A stretch of 64,000 nt of DNA, from positions 62,001 through 126,000 of the forward strand of contig DUQF01000026.1 in assembly GCA_012837965.1 (NCBI GenBank). The letters run 5' to 3'. Positions 15,536 to 24,946 of the stretch are shown here, in pieces (the first letter of the stretch is position 1; each line of letters starts with the position of its first letter). The DNA is from Clostridiales bacterium (GTDB taxonomy: Bacteria; Bacillota; Clostridia; Christensenellales; Aristaeellaceae). The translations under genes were made by a program, and so were the position numbers. The notes under the pieces are model-generated. The model searched no databases. It had not been told where the DNA came from and saw only the letters and a list, made by a program, of their open reading frames with translations.

Positions 15536-18500
15536 TTATTTGGTATTCTCAATATCTTTTTTTGACACTGTTGCGCCGGGAGGGAACTCGGGCTTGGGGC
15601 CGCAGTAGTGAATCATGATTTCGTCGGACAGCTTGTACCATTCTTTCATCTGCACCCACGCATAGCGGGGACGCTTCATGGCAACGTTGCGCAGGCGGTC
15701 CACACGCTCATTCCAGTACCTGAGGCAGCCATCCACCGTTTGCGGTTGGTCAAAGGAGATATTTTTGAGGTTGTGCTCGGCCCAGCGCTCAAAGTGCATG
15801 GTCATTTCGGGCTGCAATATGTTGTAGCATTCGTCAATCTGGGCCAGCATACGCTCGGTGGTAAAGAACTGGAACAATTGGCCAAAGCGGGTCATGAACC
15901 GATCAAACATCTGCTCGTTTTCAAGGAGCTTAAGCCAAAGGCTATTGTCCAAATCGTCGTTAGCGCCGTGGCCTTTGGGGTTCATCATGTTGCGGATGCC
16001 GTTGTTGGAAGAGTTAAACAGGCCATAGTCCATATCGAACATGATGTAGCGCCACTTGCCGCCGGGCACCCGATAGAAGCGGATGTTACCCGAGTCGGTG
16101 TTGGCAAAGAAAATTTGATAGGTAAGGTAGTCAAACAGGTTGTCCACATCCACATTGTCTAAGATATACTGCAAATCCTCAGGGTTGTTTTTGGGGTCGG
16201 ACTTGCGGATTCGTTTAATCATCTCCAGATAATTCTTGTTGGTGCCGTAATAGGTTTTGCTGGAGCCTTCGATAATTTCCATATCGTCGGCCTTTTCAAG
16301 GGGGATACCCTCGTGCGCAGCTACAAAGTAGCGGCTAACCCGCTCCCTTAAGTTATAGTGCCCCCAGTATTGGCCGTTCAGGTACACGATAACGGGGCGC
16401 CAGGCCTGGTGAATCACGGTGGTATCAGGCACCTGGTCGACCAGGCGGCTCTGCACACCATCCACCATGCGGGTCCAGACACAGTCGTTGCCCGATACAC
16501 GCAGCACCAGCTTCTTATATTGTGTAAAGGGGCGGTCTTCAAAGATTTTGGCGTTAAAGTAACGCTCACCCATGGGCGCCTTGGCCTTGAGCTTAAAAGA
16601 TTTTTGCGGCATATCCAAGGAGTATTGCCCAATCAGGCCAAACTCAATGCCCTGAGAAAAGACGGCGGTTTCTTTGCCCTCTTCAAACATTTCACCGTAA
16701 CCCGGGCGGTGAATTTTACCGAACTGCCGGTAAATGGGCGTCGGGTTTCTAAAGGGAATGTTTTTATAGCTGGCCAAATCCACGCCCTCGCCGGCGGCGT
16801 ACATTCCGTCCACGTTGCTCCAGAGGGTTTCGGGCTCGGTGGTCAGGCACACCACGGGCATGGTGTAGTAGGTTTTCATGACATAGGTGTTGGTCACGGT
16901 GGCGGAGCCTTGAAGCCCTGCCTTAAAGGCACGGGCACGCACCACCATAGTGGAGGAAATTTCAAGCGGGCGCTCGTAGACCTGACCGTTTTCAAGGGTG
17001 GGAGTGGAGCCGTCCAAGGTATAGCGAATGAGGCTGCCGTCTTCTACCGACATTTCAAGGAGGATGTTTTCCTTATACAGGCCGCCTGCGTGGGAAAGGA
17101 CGGGCGTTTGCGCAAAGCCCGCAAAGGGGGTGGCGTTATCTTCTCCGGGGGTGGCGGCGTTAAAATAAAAAAAGCCGTTCTTTGTGTTGGTACGGCCATA
17201 GCTGATATTGGCGGGTAATTCCGGCATAGGCATCTTGTCGATGACCCGCCCATCGGGAAAGGAGAGAGTGACCGTTTCCCCCCCTGCGCGTTTCAGCGCA
17301 TAGCTTGCTTGCAGCATGGAGGCGTCGGAGCCGGGCTCCTTGCTTTTGTTCAGGCGAATGACCTTGAACTCTCCCGGCCTAATGACTGTGCCTTGCGGAA
17401 ACTGCCACTTGCGTGGCCATTTGACATTATCCGACAGGCCCCAGTTTGAAAGGTCAACCGGTTCTGAACCTTGGTTATATAGCTCTACCCAGTCGCAAAA
17501 AGGTTCACCCGGAGAAAGCTCAACGGCGGTGTTTGAGCTCATAGCCTCCCAAATATATACTTGTGTTGGATTAAGAGAGCGCAGGAAGCGCTCGGCCATG
17601 GCGCCGCCTTGGGCGTTGTTGTCGGCGCCCGGCGTTGCCAAGGTATAGATTTGCCAGTTGCCTGTGTCGGGGTTTCGGCCATAGCTTGCGTCGGCAGGCA
17701 GGTTTTCAAAAACGACACGGTCAACCAACTGGCCCGTGCGGGTTGACAGGGTAATGGTTTCACCCTCGGCGCTGATGGCAAAGTTGGTGTGCGGGTAGCC
17801 GCCCACATTGGGGCGATCCTTGCCTGAGCAGAAAACAAGGAAAGTTGATCCCGGGGATATAATGGCTCCGTCGGGGAAGCGCCACTTAACCGGCCGGTGT
17901 TCTTTGTCTGATAGGCAGTAATTGCTAAGGTCGATGACCTTGTCGGAATTGTTTTTAATCTCCACCCAGTCGGAGAGGTCCCCGTCCTCATCTCTGAGGC
18001 CGGTTTTTGGCGCCGCCATGATTTCGTTGATTTGTAGGGCGCCCGGTTCGATTTGGTAGTTTTCAATGTATGCCAAGTGACCTTCCATGGTGTTGGGATA
18101 GCCGGGGGAGTAAAAGTTTTCGCCTTTTTGGTACTCGCCATCCTCGTTTAAGTACCAAGTTTCGTTAACATTCAGGGTGGGAACATGTACTTCGGACAAT
18201 ATCATGCCCTGGGTATCAAACATGAACACCGTGCACTGGAGGCTGGATATCTTAAACTTGGCGTGCAGCTCCCTGCCCGCTTCGTTTTGGTTGGTTTTGT
18301 CGCAGAAAACAACGATACGCTCATCAGGCGCCAAAATCATTTCGGGAAAAAGAAACCTTGCCCTATCACTGCGGTTGGACAGGGAAATACCTTTTAAGTT
18401 CATGGCGGTGTCGGTGCTGTTCCAAATTTCTACCCAGTCCGAGAAGTTGCCGTTTTCATCGGGCAGGGCGGAGCCGTTGGCGCTCATCACCTCGGAAATA

Positions 18501-18667
18501 AGCAAGCCTTGGTGATTGGAAACGATGGTGCCGTCGGGCAAAATATTGTGGGCCCGCTGCAAAGGCTCGTCCGGACCGAATATAATAAAAAGGGCTAAAA
18601 CCAGCGCGCAAAAAATCAACAGGAAAATAGGCCTGCTTTTGTGTTGTCGATTTGAACGAAATGACAT
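15536..18667 (-). CDS. Lamin-tail/CotH kinase surface protein
   Basis: A 1043-residue protein with an N-terminal membrane anchor (RPIFLLIFCALVLALFIIFG). Three lamin-tail domains follow (starting near 55, 208 and 367; repeated ...DWVEIxN...LSxxxLSD), then a chitobiase-like/Fn3-associated segment (GSLIRYTLDGSTPT, near 550) and a CotH domain to the C-terminus. CotH proteins are atypical protein kinases that phosphorylate spore coat proteins in Bacillus. Here YWGHYNLRERVSRYF and FDMDYGLF look like its conserved core. Extracellular location and lamin-tail domains suggest a surface or matrix role. It is the last gene of the minus-strand run, ending at the bidirectional terminator. Confidence 0.85.
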   Translation of the reverse strand: MSFRSNRQHKSRPIFLLIFCALVLALFIIFGPDEPLQRAHNILPDGTIVSNHQGLLISEVMSANGSALPDENGNFSDWVEIWNSTDTAMNLKGISLSNRSDRARFLFPEMILAPDERIVVFCDKTNQNEAGRELHAKFKISSLQCTVFMFDTQGMILSEVHVPTLNVNETWYLNEDGEYQKGENFYSPGYPNTMEGHLAYIENYQIEPGALQINEIMAAPKTGLRDEDGDLSDWVEIKNNSDKVIDLSNYCLSDKEHRPVKWRFPDGAIISPGSTFLVFCSGKDRPNVGGYPHTNFAISAEGETITLSTRTGQLVDRVVFENLPADASYGRNPDTGNWQIYTLATPGADNNAQGGAMAERFLRSLNPTQVYIWEAMSSNTAVELSPGEPFCDWVELYNQGSEPVDLSNWGLSDNVKWPRKWQFPQGTVIRPGEFKVIRLNKSKEPGSDASMLQASYALKRAGGETVTLSFPDGRVIDKMPMPELPANISYGRTNTKNGFFYFNAATPGEDNATPFAGFAQTPVLSHAGGLYKENILLEMSVEDGSLIRYTLDGSTPTLENGQVYERPLEISSTMVVRARAFKAGLQGSATVTNTYVMKTYYTMPVVCLTTEPETLWSNVDGMYAAGEGVDLASYKNIPFRNPTPIYRQFGKIHRPGYGEMFEEGKETAVFSQGIEFGLIGQYSLDMPQKSFKLKAKAPMGERYFNAKIFEDRPFTQYKKLVLRVSGNDCVWTRMVDGVQSRLVDQVPDTTVIHQAWRPVIVYLNGQYWGHYNLRERVSRYFVAAHEGIPLEKADDMEIIEGSSKTYYGTNKNYLEMIKRIRKSDPKNNPEDLQYILDNVDVDNLFDYLTYQIFFANTDSGNIRFYRVPGGKWRYIMFDMDYGLFNSSNNGIRNMMNPKGHGANDDLDNSLWLKLLENEQMFDRFMTRFGQLFQFFTTERMLAQIDECYNILQPEMTMHFERWAEHNLKNISFDQPQTVDGCLRYWNERVDRLRNVAMKRPRYAWVQMKEWYKLSDEIMIHYCGPKPEFPPGATVSKKDIENTK

Positions 18668-18691
18668 GGATAATCCTCCATAGTAGGGGGG

Positions 18692-18925
18692 TTAATAATA
18701 CTCCCGCAAAACCAAGATGGTTTCCCCGGGGTTGGTGGTTGTTTCCAAGCGCAATACTTTGGGATGGTCGGCAAACTCTCTGTACACCATTTTTTTAATA
18801 GCGCTGCCCAAATTGTAGCCATGAATCACTCGCAGGCGGTAGTCGGCGCTTGTTGCCTTCTTCAGGGCAGCGTTAAGCCTGATGCGCGCTTGGCACACAT
18901 TCATATTGTGCAAATCAAGGGTCAT
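18692..18925 (-). CDS. Small Smr (MutS2 C-terminal-like) domain protein
   Basis: A 77-residue stand-alone Smr domain: LDLHNMNVCQARIRLNAAL (the LDLHGxxxxEA motif with N in place of G), then RVIHGYNLGSAIKKMV (HGxGxG-like, here HGYNLG). Smr domains nick or bind DNA or RNA. The altered HGxGxG motif may mean weak or absent nuclease activity. It lies between the nucleoside kinase and the CotH gene on the same strand. Confidence 0.75.
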   Translation of the reverse strand: MTLDLHNMNVCQARIRLNAALKKATSADYRLRVIHGYNLGSAIKKMVYREFADHPKVLRLETTTNPGETILVLREYY

Positions 18926-18980
18926 GGCCCGCCTCCTCTATTATAACCGAAATAGGCAAATGAGTAAAATAACCGCATTT

Positions 18981-20627
18981 TTATTGGTACAGGGTGTTGC
19001 CGCCGATAAATTCCCGGAGAATGCTTAACGGGGGAATATCCCGTAGAGCCACGTCATCGGCGGGGATAAAGTAGTTAAGAATTTTTTTGAGTCTGCTGAT
19101 TTTTAAATAATTGGGGTCGCTTTTGGAAAGGCTCTTGAGAATAGGTATACACATTTTTTTGAGCACCGGCAGCTCATAGTGCAGGGCGGAATTAAACATG
19201 ACATCGGCATTTTCCTGGAAGGGAAAAATCCACTTCTCTTCGCCTTTTCTCACCTTATCCCACATGGCTAAGGTGCCTTCAACGGGCGTTCCTCGGAACT
19301 GATAGTCCCGGACAATGCGGCGCAAAAGGCGCACGTCGGTGGTGCGGATGCGGTTGTGTGGGTCAAGATTTAAGCAAGTCAATTCACTGATGTAAATCTT
19401 GAACAACTGCTTTAGGTCAAAGCCTTGGTGCATTCGGGGGTTTAGACCATGAATGCCTTCGATAACCAGCGGCTGGTCGGGGTCGATTTGGAGCTGATAG
19501 GCGGCAGGGTTTTGTTTTTGATTGGTAAAGTCAAAGACGGGCATATCAGTCTTCTTGCCTTCCAGCAGGCTCTGGACGGTATCATGGAATTTTTCAAGGT
19601 CCAAGGCGTCAATAGCTTCAAGATCAGGCGTACCGTCTTTTTCCAAGGTCATTTCACTTCGGTTGCGGTAAAAATTGTCAAGGCTGATAAGCACGGGCCT
19701 AAGACCATTGACACGCAGCTGAATACACAGGCGGTTGGCAAAGGTGGTTTTACCTGATGAGGATGGGCCGGCGATAAACACCGTGCGGGAGCCTCTAAGG
19801 CAAATTTCATCGGCAATGTCGCTGAGGGACTTATCGTGAAGAGCTTCATTGACCCGAATAAACTCACCCAGCTTTTGTTCGTTGACCAAGTCATTTAAAT
19901 CGGCCGCGTCGGTACATTCGAGAACTTTGCACCAGTAGTTGGACTGGGCAAAGGTGGCCATTTGCTTGGGGGAGTAGACGTAGGGCGCGGCCTTACAGGG
20001 ATTATTCTTTTGGGGCAAAAGCAAAAGCAGGCCGGGCGTCATGGCTTCAAGGTCAAAAACCCTCAAATAGCCGGTGGAAGGCAGCATGGCGCCGTAGAAA
20101 TATTCGTACATGCAGCCGCATTCATACACGTAAAAAAAGTCGTAGGGGCGGAAGGACAGCAGCCTTGCTTTTTCCTCATCGCCAATGGACAGGAAATAAA
20201 CAATGGCTTCTTCTTTGGACCACTTATGGCGGGTAAAGGGCAGGTCTTCCGCGACAATGTCTTCCATCATGCCCTTTAGGGTGAGGACGTCGTTTGGATA
20301 TAGCCGCTGACCTTCCAAGACAATATAGATACCGCCGCCCAAGGAATGCTCAATGCGCACCTTGGAGTCAGGGAAACAGCGCTTGACAGCCAGCAAGAAA
20401 ACAAACCGGAGCGAGCGCTCGTAAATGCGCCGCCCTTCCTCATCCTGATAAGTGATGATTTCAAGGTTCGTGCTTCTATGCAGCGGCTGGTGCAACTCAA
20501 CAACCTTGTTGCCTTCTTGGGCGGCCAAGGCGGCATCAAGGTAATCAGGCGCTAAAATGGCAACAGCGTCTTTTAGGACGAGGGGTGACGAAAAGGTTTG
20601 GCTATGACCGTTGATGGTAATTTTCAT
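18981..20627 (-). CDS. TGS-domain nucleoside kinase (uridine kinase-like)
   Basis: A 548-residue fusion. Residues 1-60 are a TGS domain, ~65-230 resemble the threonyl-tRNA synthetase second additional domain, and the C-terminal half is a uridine kinase/phosphoribulokinase fold with P-loop GPSSSGKTT (287-295) followed by VLISLDNFYRNR. This architecture is common in Clostridia and is annotated as nucleoside kinase. The natural substrate is not certain. The ATG overlaps the upstream exonuclease stop by 4 nt. Confidence 0.85.
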   Translation of the reverse strand: MKITINGHSQTFSSPLVLKDAVAILAPDYLDAALAAQEGNKVVELHQPLHRSTNLEIITYQDEEGRRIYERSLRFVFLLAVKRCFPDSKVRIEHSLGGGIYIVLEGQRLYPNDVLTLKGMMEDIVAEDLPFTRHKWSKEEAIVYFLSIGDEEKARLLSFRPYDFFYVYECGCMYEYFYGAMLPSTGYLRVFDLEAMTPGLLLLLPQKNNPCKAAPYVYSPKQMATFAQSNYWCKVLECTDAADLNDLVNEQKLGEFIRVNEALHDKSLSDIADEICLRGSRTVFIAGPSSSGKTTFANRLCIQLRVNGLRPVLISLDNFYRNRSEMTLEKDGTPDLEAIDALDLEKFHDTVQSLLEGKKTDMPVFDFTNQKQNPAAYQLQIDPDQPLVIEGIHGLNPRMHQGFDLKQLFKIYISELTCLNLDPHNRIRTTDVRLLRRIVRDYQFRGTPVEGTLAMWDKVRKGEEKWIFPFQENADVMFNSALHYELPVLKKMCIPILKSLSKSDPNYLKISRLKKILNYFIPADDVALRDIPPLSILREFIGGNTLYQ

Positions 20628-21565
20628 GCGATTGCTCCTTGGAATTTTTTAACTTTCTTGGCCCATTGCAGGTGCTTGGTGCGCACATAGGCGGGGTGCT
20701 GTTCTTCCGATAGGCTGACCGACTGGGTCATGGTGTAGCCCTCATCGTTTTTAACAAAGTACAGCTCACACTTGATGAGGCCGTGTTTTTTGCAGTCGGC
20801 AAGGGCCATGAAGGTATTTTTATCCCGTAAGGGGGCGTAGCCTTCAGGGATTTTGACTCGTTTCCCGCAAACGGGGCAGAGGGGAGAAAGGGCAGCCCGG
20901 CTTTTGAGGGCGCTTAAGATATCGCTGACCCGTTTTTCAAAGGTGGTTTGTGCGCCTGCGCTTGTCTGGGAGATGAGCAGCCTTGCGGTTTGCGGGAAGG
21001 CAAAAAACTCGGTTCCCTCCGGCATTTGCTGGAAAATTAGCGCCGTATAGTAGGCATCGTCTACCGCCGAATGCAGGGGATGGTCGATGAGCGGCGCGAT
21101 GTGATAGTAATCCATGGCCTTTTGCAGGCCATGGCGGTTCTTGCCCCCGCCTGTTAGGCGGGTAAACACGGGCTGCAGGTCATATACCTTGTAGGGCAGC
21201 TCGGGACACTCAAAAAAGCTGATATTTTGCGTGAGAATGGACAAATCATCCTGACCCCAGGTAAACAGAACGCAATCCTCCCCGCACCAAGCAAGGAAGC
21301 GCTCGTAGGCCTTAGGGAAGTGGTCTTCACCCTGCAAATCACCCTGTTTAATGCCGGTGATGCGGCAAATGCGAGGGTGCAACCTTACATAGTGGGTGGG
21401 TAAAACAAAGCTGTTAAAGGAGCCGATCATGCGGCGCTTATCATCCAGTTTTACGGCGCCAATTTGGATGATTTCAAAAGTCAGTCGGTCGCCCACCCGC
21501 TTGTAGGCGGCGGAGTTAAAGCTGATGGGCTGGTTCCATTCAAGGTCGAGAATAATATAGTTCAT
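20624..21565 (-). CDS. DEDDh 3'-5' exonuclease (RNase T/KapD-like)
   Basis: A 313-residue protein beginning with the exonuclease motif MNYIILDLEWNQP (metal-binding Asp7 and Glu9), with further motifs in the middle (FTWGQDDLSIL) and HSAVDDAYYTAL (the His and Asp of Exo III). A C-terminal Cys pair CPVCGKRV near 240 may bind zinc. Family members trim RNA or DNA 3' ends or act as KinA-pathway inhibitors. It overlaps both neighbours by 4 nt, so it is part of a tightly coupled operon. Confidence 0.85.
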   Translation of the reverse strand: MNYIILDLEWNQPISFNSAAYKRVGDRLTFEIIQIGAVKLDDKRRMIGSFNSFVLPTHYVRLHPRICRITGIKQGDLQGEDHFPKAYERFLAWCGEDCVLFTWGQDDLSILTQNISFFECPELPYKVYDLQPVFTRLTGGGKNRHGLQKAMDYYHIAPLIDHPLHSAVDDAYYTALIFQQMPEGTEFFAFPQTARLLISQTSAGAQTTFEKRVSDILSALKSRAALSPLCPVCGKRVKIPEGYAPLRDKNTFMALADCKKHGLIKCELYFVKNDEGYTMTQSVSLSEEQHPAYVRTKHLQWAKKVKKFQGAIA

Positions 21566-22806
21566 TTGTTTTCCTTAAAATTTATTGTTGCGGCGGATTT
21601 ACCCGCTTTGTAGCCGGTAGAAAAGGCGATTTGCAGGTTAAAGCCGCCTGTCAGGGCGTCCACGTCAATTACTTCCCCTGCGAAATATAGATTTTGAATC
21701 AATTTAGATTCCATGGTGGAGGGGTTAATTTCCTTGGTACACACCCCACCGGAGGTAATGACCGCTTCGGAGAAAGAGCGAACGCCGTCAAAGGTAAGCG
21801 ATAATTTTTTTAAGGTTTGGGCGATGGCTCGCCTCTGGGCAAGCGATAGGGTACCGATGGCTTTTTTGGCATCTATGTCGCATAGGTCAGGAAAAAGGGC
21901 AGCCATTGTCCTTGGGAGATAGCCTTGCATCAAGGTATGCAATTCTTGCCTTGGGTTTGCGTCCACCTCTCTTTGCAGGCGGTCCAGTAACTTTTCAACG
22001 GTCAAAGCGGGCTTTAGGTCAAGGAATAGATCAATTTTTCCTTGGATGCCCACCAAATAGCTGGACAGGGACAGGACAAGGGGGCCGGAAATGCCAAAGT
22101 GGGTGAAAAGCAGCTCTCCCTGCTCGGAAAACAGGCGCTTTTTACCCGTCATGGCGGTAAGGCGCACGTTTTTTAGGGTAAGCCCCTGAAGACTTTTTGC
22201 CCAAGCGTCTCTAAGATTAATGGGTACAAGGGCGGGACTGGTATCAGTCACTGTGTGCCCGCAGCTTTGCGCGAAAAAATACCCGTCACCCGTTGAGCCG
22301 GTGGAGGGGTAGCTAAGCCCGCCGGTAGCAATTATAACAGCGTCACAGGAAAGGGTTTTTCCGTTTGAAAGCGCAACGCCCTTTACTTGGCTTCCATCAA
22401 GGATAAGGTCTGCTACCTGGGTGTGCAAGAGAATCTTTGCGCCAAGCATGGCTTTTTCAAGGGCTTTGGTTACGTCCGACGCTTTGTTTGAGGCGGGGAA
22501 AACGCGCTGTCCCCTTTCGACCACGGTGTCGCAGCCATTGGCATGAAGAAGGGCACATAAGTCCTGCGGGGAAAAACTTTCAAAGGCCGAAAACAGGAAG
22601 CGTCCATTGTGAGGGATGTTACGAATTAAGCCTTGAGTGTCGGCATCGTTGCTCACATTACAGCGGCCTTTTCCGGTAATGTAGAGTTTCTTTCCGAGTT
22701 TCTCGTTTTTTTCAACCAAGGTTACTTGGCCGCCTTCTTTTTGGGCAGCGATGGCGGCCATCATGCCGGACGGTCCTCCTCCGATAACTACGATATGCCT
22801 GCTCAT
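21562..22806 (-). CDS. FAD-dependent oxidoreductase, HI0933/BaiN family
   Basis: A 414-residue flavoprotein with an N-terminal Rossmann motif VVIGGGPSGMMAAIAA (about 5-20) and the family signature KLYITGKGRCNVSN. The C-terminal FAD motif (YFAGEVIDVDALTGGFNLQI) is also typical. The group includes BaiN, linked to bile-acid dehydroxylation, but most members are of unknown substrate, so a specific gene name is not given. Its start overlaps the surE stop by 4 nt. Confidence 0.88.
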   Translation of the reverse strand: MSRHIVVIGGGPSGMMAAIAAQKEGGQVTLVEKNEKLGKKLYITGKGRCNVSNDADTQGLIRNIPHNGRFLFSAFESFSPQDLCALLHANGCDTVVERGQRVFPASNKASDVTKALEKAMLGAKILLHTQVADLILDGSQVKGVALSNGKTLSCDAVIIATGGLSYPSTGSTGDGYFFAQSCGHTVTDTSPALVPINLRDAWAKSLQGLTLKNVRLTAMTGKKRLFSEQGELLFTHFGISGPLVLSLSSYLVGIQGKIDLFLDLKPALTVEKLLDRLQREVDANPRQELHTLMQGYLPRTMAALFPDLCDIDAKKAIGTLSLAQRRAIAQTLKKLSLTFDGVRSFSEAVITSGGVCTKEINPSTMESKLIQNLYFAGEVIDVDALTGGFNLQIAFSTGYKAGKSAATINFKENK

Positions 22807-23555
22807 TGATTGGGGAACAAATGCTTGTAGCTGTCGGCGTGGTCAATCATATCGCCAAGGAAACAAAGGGTGGGATATCCTCTTTCGAGGAAATAAATGT
22901 CTGTTCCTTTTTGGGCTGGCTTCCAGAGGACATCACCTTTGAGCCAGTAATAGTCCGTCCCTTGGGGACTCAGGCGGTGCTCATAGCGATCTTCAAAGTA
23001 AAGGAAGGCGGTTTTGCATAGGGTAAGCTCTTTTAAATCCTCAGGTAGAAGCGCAGGCAGGTTAATGGAAGCGTATACGCCCCTTTTAAAATTTTTACCC
23101 TGCAACTTTTCCATCAAATCAAGGGCTAATTTAGCGGCGTTTTCAAGCATGGCTTGGTCTGCACCCACATCAATGGATACCGCGACAGCGGGGATGCCGT
23201 TCATGGCGGCTTCTCTTGCGGCGGCAACGGTGCCGCTGTAGTAAACGGCGGGGCCGGCATTGAGGCCGTCGTTGATGCCCGAAACACAAAAATCATAGAG
23301 TCTGTCGCTTACTTCAAGCCCGATGCGCACGGCATCTACAGGAGTACCTTGAACGGAGTAAACGGTGGCGCCGCTTTCGGAGGGACGCTTTTTGGAAATG
23401 AGTGGGTGCCCGAGGGTGATGGAATGACTTTTGGCGCTTTGCTCAAAGGCGGGGGCGCTGACAATCACAGAATGTCCTCGGTTGGTTGCTTCTTTTGCCA
23501 AGGCTTTGATGCCTTCGGAACGGAAACCGTCGTCATTGGTAATCAGTATGTACAT
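22803..23555 (-). CDS. surE: 5'/3'-nucleotidase SurE
   Basis: A 250-residue metal-dependent phosphatase acting on nucleoside monophosphates. The N-terminal ILITNDDGF (Asp8/Asp9 bind the metal), the VSAPAFEQSAKSHSIT motif, and VSGINDGLNAG (the third metal-binding Asn) are all present. Length matches the family. It is in the middle of the minus-strand run. Confidence 0.95.
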   Translation of the reverse strand: MYILITNDDGFRSEGIKALAKEATNRGHSVIVSAPAFEQSAKSHSITLGHPLISKKRPSESGATVYSVQGTPVDAVRIGLEVSDRLYDFCVSGINDGLNAGPAVYYSGTVAAAREAAMNGIPAVAVSIDVGADQAMLENAAKLALDLMEKLQGKNFKRGVYASINLPALLPEDLKELTLCKTAFLYFEDRYEHRLSPQGTDYYWLKGDVLWKPAQKGTDIYFLERGYPTLCFLGDMIDHADSYKHLFPNQ

Positions 23556-23570
23556 TCTCTTCTCCTATAT

Positions 23571-24011
23571 TTAATATAATGTATCTTTTTTGCTTTTCAG
23601 GCGCAGCATCATGGGGTGGAAGTTATTAAACACGGCTGTGGCAATGGTAATAGCAAGGGCAATGGCGCCAAAGCCCAACAGCGCTTTGATGGCAGCTTGA
23701 CCGGCCTTAGCGGTATTGTCTTCGGCGAGCAGAACCACCGCGCGATACAGCAGCATTCCCGGCACGATGGGGATAACGCCGCTGACGACAAATAGCGCCG
23801 AAGTCATCTTTTTGATGCGGGCAAAAATTTCGCTGAGGATGGCGATAACCAGCGAAGAAACAAAGTAAGCGCTTAAAGTGCCGCCCATAATCAGGCAAAT
23901 GGCATAACCGACCACGGCGACAAAGGCGACCGCGGGTAAAACGCGTATAGGTGTCCTGAGCAAAAGCGCGAAACAAATGGTGGCGACAAGACAGCCGAAA
24001 AGCGATAACAT
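23571..24011 (-). CDS. Threonine/serine exporter, small subunit (ThrE_2 type)
   Basis: A 146-residue membrane protein with about four hydrophobic segments, matching the C-terminal half of ThrE (DUF3815). The pattern VSGVIPIVPGMLLYRAV is characteristic. It is encoded 14 nt after the larger half at 24026, so the exporter is split into two subunits as in many Bacillota. Confidence 0.85.
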   Translation of the reverse strand: MLSLFGCLVATICFALLLRTPIRVLPAVAFVAVVGYAICLIMGGTLSAYFVSSLVIAILSEIFARIKKMTSALFVVSGVIPIVPGMLLYRAVVLLAEDNTAKAGQAAIKALLGFGAIALAITIATAVFNNFHPMMLRLKSKKDTLY

Positions 24012-24025
24012 AATCTATCTCCCTT

Positions 24026-24769
24026 CTACAGGCTTAAAATAATAGCGACGCCGTACCCAAGCAAGAGAATGTTGAGGGTGGCTTCGGCTATACGAGCCAT
24101 TCCCGAAACAAGATCGCCCTGCATGGCGTCACGAACGGCGTTGGTAAAGGCAAGTCCCGGAAGCAAAGGCATCATGGCGCCTGCGATAATGGCGTCTTGG
24201 TTACCGCCGATCAGGCGAATACTTAAAACTGTTATGGCAGCATTAATCATACCCGAAAACAGGGAGTCAAGGGGCGATGGAATACGAAATAAGCGGTAAA
24301 CAGGCATTAAGCTTCTGACGGCAAAGCCGGCAAGGAAGCTGATGAGCATATCTGTGAGGTTTCCATTAAACATGAGCGTAAAAAAGGCGCAGCAAAGGGC
24401 AAAGACGAGCGCGACTTGCAGGGGTTTCATCTGCGGTTTTTGGCGAATGTTATGTAACCTTTCAAGCGCTTCGCCGGCATTGATTTTTCTTTTACTTACC
24501 AGGCGGGAAACGGAGTTGACGTCGTTCACGTCGCCAAGGTATAGACTACGTTTGTGGATGCGGCGGGTAAAGGATTGGCTGGTATCGTCAGGCAATCGGA
24601 AGGTAATAAAAAAGCCTGTCGGAAAAGCCAATATTTCAACCTTATCAAAGCCGAAGCCGTTACCCATATGTATGGCGGTTTCCTCTGCCCGATAGGTTTC
24701 GCCGCCGCACTCCAAGATGGTCTGGGCAGCCAGCATAACGGCTTCTACTGCATTGTCGTACTGTTCCAT
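24026..24769 (-). CDS. Threonine/serine exporter, large subunit (DUF1212/ThrE type)
   Basis: A 247-residue protein with a cytosolic N-terminal part (AAQTILECGGETYRAEETA, the DUF1212 signature) and about five membrane segments, including PLLPGLAFTNAVRDAMQGDLVSG. It pairs with the small subunit downstream. The pair resembles the corynebacterial ThrE exporter split in two; transport of threonine or serine is inferred from the family. It is the first gene of the minus-strand run that ends at 15536. Confidence 0.85.
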   Translation of the reverse strand: MEQYDNAVEAVMLAAQTILECGGETYRAEETAIHMGNGFGFDKVEILAFPTGFFITFRLPDDTSQSFTRRIHKRSLYLGDVNDVNSVSRLVSKRKINAGEALERLHNIRQKPQMKPLQVALVFALCCAFFTLMFNGNLTDMLISFLAGFAVRSLMPVYRLFRIPSPLDSLFSGMINAAITVLSIRLIGGNQDAIIAGAMMPLLPGLAFTNAVRDAMQGDLVSGMARIAEATLNILLLGYGVAIILSL

Positions 24770-24946
24770 ACAAGTCCTCCCAAGTGCCCCCTATTATACC
24801 TGAATCATTCAGAAAAGCAAAGCGAGGAATGCTTGCGACGGCAAGGGAAACATGGTATGATGCATATGTTAAAGCAGAGGAAGTGATAAACACATGGCTG
24901 TCAATGAAGCCGTCTCTGCGCTTTTGTATTATTTGGAGGCAGTTAG

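Noticed and set aside
16358-17218. 286-codon plus-strand frame antisense to the CotH gene
   Set aside because: It is a long shadow frame with His/Gly-rich low-complexity translation, opposite to a clear lamin-tail/CotH reading frame.
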